A DNA stretch of 64,000 bases from contig CM026422.1 in the NCBI GenBank assembly GCA_014871385.1, positions 20,636,177 through 20,700,176 on the forward strand. The letters run 5' to 3'. The notes under the pieces were generated by a model. It made no database searches and had not been told where the DNA came from. It was given only the letters and a program-made list of their open reading frames with translations. Shown here piece by piece: positions 10,287 through 23,210 of this stretch. Both the position numbers and the translations under genes were made by a program. This DNA comes from Ceratodon purpureus (lineage: Eukaryota; Streptophyta; Bryopsida; Pseudoditrichales; Ditrichaceae). Each line of letters begins with the position of its first letter. The first letter of the stretch is position 1.

Positions 10287-12120
10287 GATGTATGTCCTAA
10301 CCAGAAATATGGATCCAGGATGTGCGTGACTGACGACCACAGTGGACGTAGAAATGCTGCACCTTTCACCTCGGCTTCAGATCCAGTACTGCTCGGCAGC
10401 GTTAAAACTCCACCAAGTTCGCAAGCAGCATCCAGCAGATTCTCGGAATGCGAAAGTCCGCCCAAGCCAGAGTTTCAATCGATGCACCAAATAATCTCGC
10501 CTCGACTTGTTGTTGCACGGCTCTCGTCCGAGATCCTCTGCTCTCCGACAACACCAAGAGCATCAGCGAAGTGGCCGTCAACTACGCAGTAGAGCTGATT
10601 CTAAGAAGTCAAGACTTCACAACGGCACTCCTAATACCAGCGAAGCAAGGATCATGCTTGGAACCTAAGCAGCAAAAGAAAACATCATGATAATATGGGA
10701 TGGTAATGATGGAATATATGGGCCTCAGAAGCACTTTGAACAAAATATGTGTTTTTCACAAAAATATGGTAATCGGTAAGTTGCGCCGATGAATATTCCT
10801 AACGCAGCTATGCTTACGACTCTATGCTTTATGATTAGTAACATCATATTGTACTGAACAGAATAATATATATTGATGTCCACTTGACCACTGTAAGTTA
10901 GTAACCTTGTAAAATTCCCTCAAACCAAGTCCACACGGTTTGTCAGATCATCGACTGTCGGTCCAATGAGCTTGACGGTATCAGGGATTTATTCGTTTAC
11001 GGTAAGGCCATTGTATCTTCATAATGCCATTAGGAGTTGTCGTGCATCCATGCTCTTGATGAATTAGTTGCTAAAAGGATCGAAGTGTGAAGGGTCAATT
11101 ACTCGTTGTGAGATGTTACTTTCTAAAACAAACCAAAGCGTAGGATACTGTAACAGGCATAGGGAGTTCCATTTCAGGATCTTTACAAGAACTTTTTGCG
11201 GGAAGGGGTTGAAATTATTCGTAGGGGATCATTGATTTTGAACTCAAATCCGCAACCGCTGTGAACTTCGCCGATATGGCCCGCAGCCGTTGTTTGTTTC
11301 TCCCGACAAATGGCCATTAGGTACTCTCTAAGAACATTCAACCGTTTGATAATGGAATCCGACTCGGTGAATTCCTTCGACGTCGCCTTGGACAGAAATT
11401 TCGCAGCACAAAACCAATTTTCAAAGAGTTATCAATTGCATTTATTTACCTCCTTCGAAAGAAACCATACTCATGGCCACTCAAAGCTGGCTTTCTCTGT
11501 CCCAAAGAAAAACCGAAAGTTCTCGCTAAACTTGAAATATAGAAAGGGTACAAGCGTTGCAAAAGTTGATGGTTTTGAATAAGATGGTGATTTTGTGCCA
11601 TTCACTAGGAATTAAAAGACGATCACTGACAACATGATATCATATTATTAAAACGACAATAAAATATTATCAAATTTACATGTCATTGAAATTTGATCCT
11701 TCAAAATAGAGAATACACAGATAATTGTCAGAAGCTCTTTTCTGCACACGCATGTTTAGTTTCTTGTTACACCAAAATATTGTGAAAGGAATTATCCGTG
11801 ACGATTGTGACGAGAAGTTGCATCCGCAGCACTGAAGTGAAGTTAGTTGATAACATAGTTTTGCATCAGATAACAAGTGCCAGACAGAACGGTACTTGAA
11901 GAGAAAGTGTATGATTCATATCAAGCTTCCCAATTTTACTTTAGAGAAGGCAAATTGAAGATTTCAAAATCTGTCCATCGTCAAGACATTGGTCAAAAGT
12001 GGTCTACATTCTAGAAAAATTCTTTCGAAATTATTTACATCTCTGTCGCATTCTTCGTCCACATGCAATTCATGACTGGAAAATAAAAAGAAACGGACAT
12101 AAACGAACTAGCAGCTACTT
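10287..12120. other. Intergenic, no recognisable gene
   Basis: The left part is the 5' flank of the subtilase. A long plus-strand open frame across 9795-10592 is antisense to the protease N terminus and is not credible. The region 10700-12120 is AT-rich with no family match. The 3' end of the universal-stress-protein gene lies at its right border. Confidence 0.5.
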
Positions 12121-14877
12121 CTAGGTCGAACGTTTATGCTCTGAAGCTGCCTCTGTCTCAGGCTCAGCTACTATCTTCGGCATTCTTGCTACAATCAGAG
12201 GGCATGGGCTGTTGTTTGCAAGGTAATCGGTAACACTACTAAGAAGGGTCCTGCAAAATTTCAAAGAGGAAATCATGGTTATTAGATTCATGATCAGGGA
12301 ATCTTTCATACGTAACTGGTTTTTTGAAAAAAGCATCGCGAGCATTACTAGTCTCAATTTCAAAACCAGGTAAAAATCAAGGCCATACCTAGATAGCGAA
12401 CCGCGGTCATGCGTTCCAATGATGACTGCATCAGCTTGGAGGTTTGTCAGTCCTTCGATTACCTTTACTTCAGGTTGACCACTGACCACAATACCTTCGC
12501 ACTTAATCTGAAGAAAAGAGATAAAAGAAGTTATGATGATGGCATTCACACCTTCACTCCAGAGGGCCTGTTTCTGAATGATTACAAAGACACCCACTAC
12601 AATCTTGACACTTCAACCGCATGTGCCAGATAATACGGTAATACTATGTCAAGAAGCTTGTTATCAATGATTATATTTACCTTTGTTTCTTTGGCAGCGT
12701 ACTCCATGTACTTCTCCACCAGCTTCTCGCTCTCATCCAATGCTTGCACCTCAGTTTTCCCAAGAGTTTCAGTAGGAACATAAACCTCCTCCATTCCAAA
12801 CTCCCCTGAGTTCAATAAAGAGATCAATTCATACGTGAGTTGTATAATGTGTTGCGCAATGTTTCGGATCGTAAATTATCGAGCATGTAGGAAGCTCAAA
12901 AATAAGTAACGCACACGCAACGATCCCGTGGCCGGACGATTTCAAAGGGAGCTTCTATGAAACCAGTATCTGAAGAGAAAACCCAAGAAGTATTTACGTA
13001 CCGGTACCCGCCGTGGTCACGGGTGGTACAGATTGATTAACATGGTAGAGGATCACTTTATCCTCTTCATTGGCGAAATTCTCAAGCGCCCATTTGAACG
13101 CATAAACGGCCTGCACAGATACAAAACAAAACAATTAGAGTTTCTAAATTAATTACTGCATGTGTTTCAATTTCAGTAAGTAACTTGCTACATGTGTAGC
13201 AATTGCAACCAATCAGCACTAATAATTTGTGCATCATATAAATTGTACTTGCAAACCCGCACCCGGTTAGTAAGCCTTGATCCTACAAGAGTCGCTTATT
13301 CTACACCAATAGAATTTAAATCATTTACCATTACACTCAAAGAAAGCTGCCCTTGCCTTTCCACCAATTACTCAGCTGAGAAGAACCTCCGTGACTCCTC
13401 TTAGCTGAAGATCATCATGACTTGCTAACCTATCATTGCGTACAAACTTTAAAAGAGGGTACAGATAGACAAAGTACCTCTCGTGACTCGTCCACGGCAA
13501 TGACGACCTTTCTGGAACCCCCAGAAGAACTGAGCGGGTCATGGACCTTCAGATCCTCTTCTACATGTCGGACAACAGCAACTGGGCACGTCGCATTGTG
13601 AAGAACATAATCACTGTTACTTCCCATGAACACCCTGTGACATACAACAGAACACTTGTTAACCAAAACAACGAAACGTATAATCATTGAAACCAAAATT
13701 TCCAATAGTTGTTGCAAGTGTCTTCACCTTTTCAAGACTCCGGACCCTTTGCTGCCAACCACAATCACATCTGCACCGAGACGGTTGGCCTCGTCAACAA
13801 TCCACGTTCCAGCATCGCCTTTCACGACCTCTCCTGTGCAGGAAATCTGTAGCACATAAAAAGTGAATTGAGGGTTACATGATATGGATTACACAAATCT
13901 TGTAGCCAATTATCCATGCAGGATAGGAGGATGAGGATGACCTACCCTACATGGCATTGTTTTCGAAGGAGTATTTTCATCAGATTAAATAGAATTTTTG
14001 ATGATGAGCATTGGATAGGAGCACGTCAGATGGCAGATTTAGAGGAATAGCTCAAAAGCTCATAATAAAATAGAACCACTACGAAGGACAGAGAGAGACT
14101 CGTAATAATCACATGAATCGATTTCTTCGTTTAATCATGGTTGACTGAGTACTACCGCTCAATTCCATCTTTATCACTACAGTTTAGATGAGTGATTTTA
14201 GAAATTATAAAGAAAGAAGAAGTTAACGGTAGCTTACATCGGCCTGATTGCATTGTGAAATACACTTCGCAATAAGCTCCTTGGCATCCGCATTAACATT
14301 TTTCATCTTATTCTCTGTATCAAATCCTGATGGAATTACCGTCGGCCCGTATTCTGCATCACTCATGAAGCGGACTTGTTAGTAACTTTAATGAGACTCC
14401 CAAAATGACCAAGTATTTAGTGCAGTTTTCCTTGACAATTCTTTTTAAGGTACGGCTCTTTTCCGCGAACTGCACCATCACGCAGTAAGGAACTATCGAT
14501 AGTTACCGTACACTTCTAAGCACAGGTCAATAGAGCATGTGCTGGATCAACATCAAGAGTCAGATTCTACAAAACTTGATGAAATGAGTCATTTCTTGTT
14601 GAAGAAAACAGAGAAGAAGATAGTAATTCTTCAGACACTAGCTATTGTAAGATCGAAATACGACATTTAAACGTGCACAATGTGCATTGGCATGTAAATA
14701 GATCATCTTACCAGCGGCCATGTCTGAAGATGGATACGTCACATCAACGAAAGGAGCAGCTGTAAGCACAATCACTTGGTCCGATTTGCGCACCAGATTG
14801 TGCAGCGCCCAGGTGAAGGCGTACGCGGACACTTCTGAATCATCAACAGCAACCATGATCTTCCTACCACTCGCCAT
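12121..14877 (-). CDS. Tandem (two-domain) universal stress protein, eight exons
   Basis: Exons (minus): 14877-14712, 14353-14238, 13846-13728, 13634-13478, 13110-13002, 12805-12681, 12507-12389 and 12250-12121. All have GT-AG borders and join in phase to 1041 nt, giving 346 residues. Domain 1 starts MASGRKIMVAVDDSEVSAYA and has a complete USP nucleotide motif G-2x-G-9x-G(S) in GSKGSGVLKRVFMGS. Domain 2 restarts at RKVVIAVDESREAVYAFKWAL, but its motif is altered (GTHDRGSLSRTLLSS), with Asp and Ser replacing two glycines. Domain 1 is therefore predicted to bind ATP and domain 2 probably not. Intron phases 1, 0 and 2 recur at equivalent positions in both halves, which indicates duplication of an intron-bearing single-domain gene. 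Cytosolic location and a stress role are inferred from the family only. Gene identity and structure are well supported. Confidence 0.93.
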
Positions 14878-15620
14878 TGCTGCTCCAACGGTTTCGGTTC
14901 ACCAGCCAAGATAAGAAACCTCTCAAAAAACCTCGTGCACTAAAACTCTTAGCGGTTCTGAATCCAAACAATATTAACAGTCAGCAAGAATGTCATCACA
15001 AACTACACCGACGTACTAACCTCACAAAACATGGATCTATCCACAGTAAATGTGCAATATACAAGATCTGCAAGATGTGCAATGCAGATATCAATCTCCT
15101 TATCAATAAAATGCAAGTTATTAACAGCAGCCCTATCTCTCGATAACGAAACGAAAGACATAACATAAAGCTCACAGACATCAACCAAGCACTAACATCC
15201 TACCTTCTCCGACTTCACAAACCTAACTCACACAATCAGAATGAGACTTAAAATCCACAAGAAACTCACGTAACAATCGATAGCAACGGACTCGAATGCC
15301 ACAGAACTCTAACAAAGCCTTTCAACGATACAACTATCCACACCAGATGCGAAATAAACAAACCAAACCCCGCATGAGCTCACATCAAACCACATATCCT
15401 CCTCTTCACAAAACCGCTCCCAACACACACCTCCGCATTGCATTCCTCACATAAACCCAGCCAGTCACTAACATCCAACCCCGTCGCACTCCACAAACCC
15501 CATCGATCGCACGCAAACAGACCTCACTCAACCGGGACACAAAGAAAGTGAGAAAACTCACCGTAACTTTCCCTTCCGAGCTCAGAAAACAGCGGCGAAG
15601 GGCTCCAATGAAAGCTGAAG
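14878..15620 (-). promoter_or_regulatory. Probable 5' UTR with a leader intron of the USP gene
   Basis: Upstream of the ATG, a good acceptor (TTTGGATTCAG, exon starting at 14957) pairs with a consensus donor GTGAGT, whose exon border lies at 15562. This implies a leader intron of about 600 bp. The upstream leader exon is GC-rich (15562 to about 15620 or beyond). No coding sequence is interrupted. The transcription start cannot be fixed from sequence. Confidence 0.5.
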
Positions 15621-15911
15621 CAAAGCTCTACTCCGATCTGCGATTGCGTCGTGTAGTGTGCGGAAATGTAAGCAAGCACAACCAACATAAATGGACTCCG
15701 CAGCAATGCAGCAATGCGAGAAATGCACTCTGCCATCGGAGGCTTCCTGCGAGCAGGTTTTGGCGCTTGTACACGTGGCCGGGTATGAGTGGCGAGGAGC
15801 TGAATAATCCGAGCTGGACTGGCAATAATTTGGTGGCATTCATGGTCGTGTAGCAGGGAGGCTGTGGCAGCTACAAGGGTCGGGCGACGGGGTTGCCATT
15901 TGTGGACGGGG

Positions 15912-15985
15912 TTTCTGGATGACGGATGAAACCCCTCGAGGTGACGGATGAAATCCCACGAGGTGACGGATGATGACGGAACGAC
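15912..15985 (+). repeat. Short tandem repeat, about 22-bp unit
   Basis: The unit GAGGTGACGGATGAAATCCCAC occurs about three times with variation (ATGACGGATGAAACCCC, GGTGACGGATGAAATCCC, GGTGACGGATGATGACGG). It lies in a GC-rich island upstream of the USP gene. Confidence 0.65.
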
Positions 15986-17716
15986 GACGGAAGAGGGACG
16001 AAGGGGGCGGGATTTGGACGGAGTGGGGACGTGGTGGTTCGTTCGTCGGGGTTCGGGGGGTGTGGTGTTGGGGGGCGGGGTGGAATTAGTTAGTGGGGGT
16101 ATTGCCGTGGATTGTCATGCAAAAGATCAAGTAATGAGGTACTTGGATATCTTGAGATCTCCAGGCATGCTATGCTGCCACTGTGCCAGGGACTACAGTA
16201 GTGCGCTCATAATTCAGATTACTGTGGTTTTATTTTCTGTTTACTCAAGGTTCACTATGATCCTCTTGAGTATTTATGTTGATAGTGTTCTTGTTCTTGT
16301 GTTATTATAAGGGAAAAATATGTATTTAAGTATTATGCCACAACATTGTATAAATGGAAAGCAATGCAAATTATTTTGAATTTATAGTGTATTATGTGAC
16401 AATATGTTTTTAAAAAGTTAAATTTCATATGAAGTCAAAGTACATGACTAATATAGAGAGATGATAGATCTTTTGAGTTTTGTAAATGAAGGTTTTATGC
16501 TATGGAACATATGGTAGATGCACCTAAAATCACCAACTTAAGCAATATGTCCTATATTTAGCAATTCGAAAATCCTTTAAAAAATATTCTAATCTTTAAG
16601 ATAGGATTTCATGAGGAATGGAAAAATTCGCATCATAAAATTTGCAATTCTCAATTTTATAGAAAATCTCAAAGTGCAAAGTACTCTGTGACCCATTTCT
16701 AACTTAGAATTTCATAACCTATTGGTCCTCAACTTTGCTCACTATTGAATTCAAAACCGTATTCTAAGATTGTGAGAGTTCACCCACTAACAAGGTGACC
16801 AATAAGCAAATTAGTCCTATAAATGAGGATTGACAATTTACTTTTAGAGATTTTCGAGGTTGGTGAGGTCATGCTGGGTGTGGTGGTTTTAGAGACTATG
16901 GTGATTTTAGATGCGTTTACCATAGTGTGTTCTCCTAAGTAGAACTTAAGATAATGAATTATTTACCATTGTAGGGTAGTTGATCCATGCACCTCGAAAC
17001 AAATATTATTTTTAAGATAAAAAATATTTATTAATTTATTGATTTATTTGGGATGGATTAAAATAACCATATATCATTAAAATTTATTTACTTGAGATAA
17101 CTATACTAATATTTATCCTCCATATGATGCTTCTTCAGGTATTGATTTTCAAAATAGACTTGCAAAACACTACTTGTATTTTTATTAGAAACAATTTACT
17201 CCTATTGATGAATGCTTCACATGTCTCCCTCTTACAAAGTGAAAGAATTAAAGTCAATCTTAAAATCCACATTCACATATTTGACATTGTATAACAAGCC
17301 ATTGCAAAAACACAATCCACTCAAAGACTTTTTGAAACAGAAAGCGTAAAATAAGAGATACATCACTAATCTAACTCTCTTCATTCCTACAATACCATAT
17401 TCTAGCCAGCTTAAACCGGGAGTACGGATATATAAGTTGGGAACACACTCTGCACCATTTGTAACTCTAATATGTGCAGCTCTTCATCTCTCTTGGAGCT
17501 CTCTACAAATAAAAAGAGTAGTCAAATTCTTTTGACCTCGGATACAAAGTTACAAAAACACTGAGGTAACCTCGGCATTGAGTACGGATAGGCGTCTGAA
17601 TTATCGGTTTAAATGAAATGAGGTACCAGCTCCTGTGGCCCTGAACCTGCTCTGTAATGTACAATGATCTGCTGTAGTTATCTACGGCCTCAAGAACACT
17701 CATGCCCCGTAAGCCG
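15986..17716. other. AT-rich intergenic, no recognisable gene
   Basis: After a GC-rich border (to about 16100) the sequence is AT-rich with only short random frames. Nothing is recognisable on either strand up to the duplicated epimerase flank. Confidence 0.5.
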
Positions 17717-18430
17717 TAAGCAGCCTAACCTCTCAAGCCTCAATGTGAGGCTCAGTTTCTGTAATTCTTAACCAATCTAAGCCCTCAATGTACAGCTACC
17801 GAAACCACTCTCAGAGAAATCAAAACAACCGCTTCCATGTGTTGGTAATGCTGTGGTGGTATCATGTTCTTTCCATAAACGTAATGCAGGTAAGTGAACA
17901 CATTTGTGTACAAAAGTTATCTCCCTCACGCAGTTTAGCATAAGGTTTATCTTCTCTAATTTCGAGGATCAGCATTCTCTGCTGCAGGGTCCATGGATCA
18001 GCTTGTTAGTTAGTGTAGCCAAGTGGGTGCGCTTGCCGCCAATGCCAAGCGACTTTTAGCGTCTCCGTCAAGTCAGTATGTTAAGCTGACCACTGAGGTC
18101 ATTCTTGATTTTAGTTGGGTTGCTGAAAACCTCAGCAGAATCCCCCGGCCGACTTTCCATGTATGTAACACCTGTTGCACTTCTACAAGCTTCTACAAAC
18201 TCCTTCACAATCACCCGGAGAAAATATTTACCCGTACCAGGAGGTGACATCAGTTTTACTCCTGATATACGTCCATGAGCCCGAAGTTCCGGTCGTGGAG
18301 CGTCCCCAAGACGACCTTTGTCATCGGACCCAATCACATTGAAGTACCTGTTCATCCAACGTATAGAAAATGTAACTAGGAGCCAGAATTCATAACCCTC
18401 ATCAACAACAAAGTCCATCCTGGTCCTTCT
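17717..18430 (-). repeat. Inverted segmental duplication, right arm
   Basis: This is the counterpart of 5490-6115 in opposite orientation. It contains the last epimerase exon with better preserved reading frame, plus the same 3' flank (read on the minus strand). Confidence 0.8.
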
Positions 18431-18890
18431 ACAGGTCTTACATTTAATCTTAAGACTGAAATCCATAACCTCGTGAAAGCTGGCATCCTGTAATTTCATC
18501 TATTAGTACAAAACTGGGTTGCATGTTTTACAGCTCTAATGTAACCAGAATTAACCCGTCGTATCAATTCAAAGCTAAAGAATTCAATTATTATAGGCAG
18601 CAACACGAGGGACAAACCTTAAGATGATCACAGCTAGCTGATTAGTGCTATTGACGTAGTCCAATATTATGTCTTCTGCCATTTTATTTGCTTTCCCATA
18701 TGGGTTGACTGGAACATGGAGTTAAGCCCATCTTTAGAAACAACGATGTGCACAACGGAAGTGATCGACTTTTTAGTAATGGTATTACCTGTGGTGTGCT
18801 TTCCTTTTATGAGCATAACGTCAGGTTCCCCATAGGTTGCACAGGTGTTTGAGTAGATTAGTTTGTGAACACGAGTTCAGCTAGCCTTAA
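18068..18890 (-). pseudogene. UDP-arabinose 4-epimerase (MUR4-type) pseudogene, copy 2
   Basis: Three exon remnants lie in the right order on the minus strand. At about 18890-18789 the frame reads LIYSNTCATYGEPDVM and ends at a GTAATACC donor. At 18708-18618 it reads [17 protein letters not shown] and then LAVIILR, the catalytic Tyr-x-x-x-Lys segment (YGKAK in the family). From 18347 it reads [26 protein letters not shown], then VKEFVEACRSATGV and SRPGDSAEVFSNPTKIK. The N-terminal third is absent. The conserved block between GRISG and the C terminus is also replaced by the short, unrelated stretch [17 protein letters not shown]. It lies just downstream of the maspardin-like gene on the same strand. 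Confidence 0.88.
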
Positions 18891-18974
18891 ACATCCATTT
18901 TCAGCATTTTAGTCTTCTGATGTCCTGACCAACTTATAATCCAGGGTTGAAGTTCGGTTTTCTCGGATCATTGC

Positions 18975-21900
18975 TCATGATTCCATCAGACTAGAGCTTG
19001 TGGATCCTAAAAGATGTACCGAGCACATGTTAGATACAAAGAATCTAGCCAAATATGATAGAAACGCAAATTTTTGACTTATTAAGAAGTCCAAACAGAA
19101 ACTTGCACTCATGCTAAATGCTTCACAACAATCAAATGTAAGATACAGACATACCGTTCGGTCGCATGAAAGCTCGTTGTGGCACAAGTAAATCATTTAC
19201 CAAGGACCCCAAGGGATCCTCATTGCGATGAAACGAGCCAGAACCATTACTGCTCATGAAAAGACTTCCAGAATTCAGCCTTTTCATAGAAGATCCAGAA
19301 GCAAGTCCTTTCTTTTTCAGATCTTTGTCCAAATGCAAGCGCTCTTCACTGATCATCAAGCTTCTCTCTTCATCCTTGATTTCCCCTACTGAGGATGAGT
19401 TGGTCGGAAAAAGATTGTCAGTGCTCAACCGCCTCAAAGTGTTGCCATTGATTCCCTTTTTCTTCATGTCTCTGTCCACTTCAGGGCGCTCGTCAACAAC
19501 TGTTGACATCACTTTTTCGTCTCTCTTCCTTTCTTCAAAACTTGTGTTTCTTTGTTTAGGTGCAGGGTTTCTTGCCAAGGACTGAGGAACTACTTGACGT
19601 GCACCTTCAACTCCTGCACGCCGCAAGTGCAACTGAAAAATTTCGATATCAGCCACACATCACATAATCCCACAGCAATGTAAATGTGAAGGATAGTATG
19701 CAGAGGTCCTAAAGTTATCTTCTGACAATATACGATGCTTCTGGACAACGAACACTACATATTATTTATAATCCGAAGTTTCGCAAACGCTTTTTCCCAC
19801 CGAGTCTGTACCTGTGCATGAAGATTGACCTCATCGGCACGAGAAAGAAAAGGAAAATCCCCTCCCGACTTCAGAAGAGCTCGCCGAGCTCCAAAATAGC
19901 GAGCACCAACTTGGTCTTTCAGGAAATTAGGGACCGCACAATAGTCATTCGTCTGCATCACCCAGACAAACATAAAATATGAATTCATTATTCGTCAGCA
20001 CAGTATACAGAGTTGCTAAGGTAACATAAAGCAAATATTAGGGAGCTTAACCAAGACAACCACATAACGGAACCACTTCACACCCGGAACAATGATTCCC
20101 GGCAACCAAAAGCTTTGAAAACACAACCTAAGATGTAAATTTTGTGCTTCGCAGAAGGAACCTGCAAGTTAAAGAAACTGTACTTACATCCATAATTGTG
20201 ATTGAAGAATCAGCAAGACCGAGCTGCCCAACAGTTGCTGGCAGAGTGTTAAGGGTCAAGCGTGATGCCAGTTCATCTCTTGACAAAGTTTCTAGCTGTA
20301 CAAATTAGACGAGCTCACAGTTAGTTCAATCCTAGCTTCTGTCTCTCTTCATATAGTAGCTGGACTTACACATATGAACAACCCTCCCTCATTAACAGCA
20401 CAAAGAACTGTTCCATAACACCATGATAGCCACTTTTCAAACTCTCCACAGACGCGACTCCAACAGCAAGATCGAATTCACCTCAAGGAGCTATAAATTA
20501 ATTTAAGAGAAAACTGAAACAAAACCAGCTAGACATAAAGTTGCTAAACCAAATGAAAACGCATGCCTGGCTCACTACAAAGTCGATCGAATCAGCAATT
20601 TGAGGCTCCTGCGGACCATCACGAATTCCCGTGAGGACGTATCGTTTCAAGACAAACTCAGGCGCCCAGCTTATGCTGTCATATCACCGGCACAAGTAGA
20701 ACAAACCACATCTTGGGTCAGGAATCGAGGTTTTACAAAAGATCATGGAATCAATAAGCAACCTCTAAATTTCCTAGACTGAAAGAAATGAATGAAGGCC
20801 AACTTTAGTTCGGCATTTTGAGGTTTTCAGGTCGAACACCGAGGACCGAAGTCAGAAGGCACAGAACAGAAGACTCACAGAGCTGACCAAGACATCGATG
20901 CCTGGAAGGCTTGATTGTCCACAAACGTGTTAGAGAGAAGCAAAGATTTGACACGACGCGGCCGATGTTGAGCAAACATTTGGGCCAAAAATCCGCCAAG
21001 AGATGTACCATACAAATGAACCTGCCAAGTCGAGCAATAAAGCCATGTTAAACCTTCTGAATTAACTTCTTCTCAGAGATCATATCAGGAGAACAAAAAC
21101 GCTAAAAATCACGTTTGACATTAAAATTTCAGGAAAAAACAGATGCACAGAGCTACATGACGGCGATTGAAAAACTCTATCAATAGCCGCTGGTCCCTTG
21201 TACTTTCATGGGGCAAAATGTAATGGTGATATCCTTACGTGATGAACACCAATGGCATCCAAGAACTTCTCGAACGACGAGACCCATTCCTGGTGAGTCC
21301 AAACTGGAGGAGCATCCGCAGCAATTACCCTGTAGCCCTGTGAAAACCACAACCTCATTAAAATAGAAAAGTTTCATAACCTGAACAGCATTCATCTGTA
21401 CAAAAAGATGACCACGATCCTAATCTGCGATGCAAACTAATGATATGAAAGCCTTCGTCCTGACCAGACAGTCGACATCAGCAACTCGATTCAGTCGCAG
21501 TTCCTAATACATCAAGAGTTCGAATTAAGGACGTGTCTCATTCATAATTGGAGAAGAGCCCAAAAACGAAGTTGCAAAAGGCCACTCATCATATTGCATT
21601 ATGAAACCCTAAAACCCTAGCAATAGACACTATTCATCATGGAGCTATTCAGCTCCAGAAGTTTACAAACAAACTTGCAAAAAGAGAACTCTTGAAACAT
21701 CCTCATAGATATTCCTCCAATATTACGCCACCTCTCATGTAAAACGTGCACTTAATCCTCCCATATGAAGGACAATATATGCGAACTGTCACCCCTTAAT
21801 CTAACAATCTAGTGCTCTAGTCTATCAACTATAAGCTAAGCTAACGAGAGGCCGAACCCGTGAATTAATGATTCAATGATACCTTCAGACATAGAGTGAG

Positions 21901-22280
21901 AATCTGCTTGTAGAAGACATCCGCCGTGCCTGCTGTGCCCGATAGGCATACTAAAGGAACCACGGACTTGGAACCATAGTCGTAGTAGCGCCACTGCTTG
22001 GTGCCATTCGATCCAATCTGCAAAGCCCAGACGACATATTTATTCAATATAATACCAAATATCGTGGTGATTCCTCCATTACCCTCGACTACTGATCGAT
22101 CAAAACTGAACAAAAAAAGCAGTAAGTGATCACCCGAAACTGCCAGACTACGACATCCACGAGAAGATAACTTTGTTAAGACAACCGGTCGATAGGGTAA
22201 GCCGGTACCGGAATATGGTGGAGAGGCACATGGGCCTTAAAATGCACGTAGTCGCCTGAGCCACTCATCCCTTCAGACAT
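18975..22280 (-). CDS. Maspardin/SPG21-like alpha/beta-hydrolase, nine exons
   Basis: Exons (minus): 22280-22209, 22017-21883, 21337-21239, 21021-20879, 20675-20567, 20295-20188, 19952-19812, 19632-19155 and 19006-18975. They join in phase to 438 residues. The fold is an alpha/beta-hydrolase with the elbow [15 protein letters not shown], where Ser is in the usual nucleophile position. Plant-conserved blocks follow: [50 protein letters not shown] and [18 protein letters not shown]. The C-terminal tail (about 160 residues after LHLRRAG) is Ser/Lys-rich and low in complexity. Human maspardin is implicated in endosomal trafficking, but the plant role is undefined. The fifth intron starts GCATGC and not GT, and the conserved [17 protein letters not shown] join supports it. 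A second in-frame ATG lies at 22268. Confidence in the structure is high. Confidence 0.92.
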
Positions 22281-23210
22281 GCTTCTTCCGGTCCTCTTTT
22301 ATCTGTGCACATACCAAAATTTCGCTTCTACAATACGTCTCCTCCTCAAAAACGCACGCCCCAGAGAATTCCACAACCACGCTCCCCCAAATTGCTGCCC
22401 AAACCACCAACACAGGGAGAAAAAACTTCTTCACAATCGAAGATCCAACAACGTAAAAACTCCGTTTCCTCTCTAAACCGCACCACAAAGCCCACCAAAA
22501 ACTCAGAATTTCACACCATAATCCCCTCAAAAAATAAAAAATAAATCGAAGAAAAATACTCCCAGAAATCCCCTACAAAACACGACTCCTTCGGACACCA
22601 AACGCAGTATCACCATCACTTAAAACGACGCAAAAACACCCAACCTACATCAAGATAAAAAGTAAAAACCACAACAACATCCACTTCCACCCACTACCAC
22701 TTGGAATTACTCCAATGATCGATTTGATGCAAACAGAACAGGGGAAAATCAACAACGAAAGAAGATAAAGAGCAGTAAACTCTCCGGCACTAGACACAGA
22801 CCTGAAAAAACCAACAAATTCTTGACAAGAGAAGCAAACCCCAGGCTTGAAGAGTAGAGTGCACAGAAACGGAGCTGAAATTGAGAGGTGAAGGTAGTGT
22901 CGGAAAGCGGGGAGTGAGATCTAGATCCAGGGGGGAAGGGAGGGGAGTGCAGAGCTGAGCTGGGCAAGGTGCAGCGCAGGGAGGGATTGCGCATGCATCG
23001 GAGTGAAAGTGAGCAAACCCTCGCTAAGTTACTTGCCTCTCCGAATTTCCTCACCCTTGACCCTGCCTGCCTCCCTGCTGCTGCCGCAGCGCTCCGACCT
23101 TGGACTGTCGCCTTCGCCCCTTGCGGCCTCCTTCGGGAGCTCCCGTTCCCAACTGTTCCCGCCTGTTCCCGCCCGATCCCCATGGTTCCCTCGACTCCCT
23201 CGTGATACCT
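22281..23210 (-). promoter_or_regulatory. 5' leader and promoter region of the maspardin-like gene
   Basis: The minus strand here is pyrimidine-rich (22930-23010) and contains a plausible leader-intron acceptor, TTGGTTTTTTCAG at about 22803. The GC-rich block 22930-23200 probably marks the promoter and transcription start. Overlapping open frames on both strands have no family match. Confidence 0.4.

Noticed and set aside
9795..10592. 265-codon plus-strand open frame antisense to the subtilase N terminus
   Set aside because: The subtilase on the other strand has all catalytic motifs, and this frame has none.
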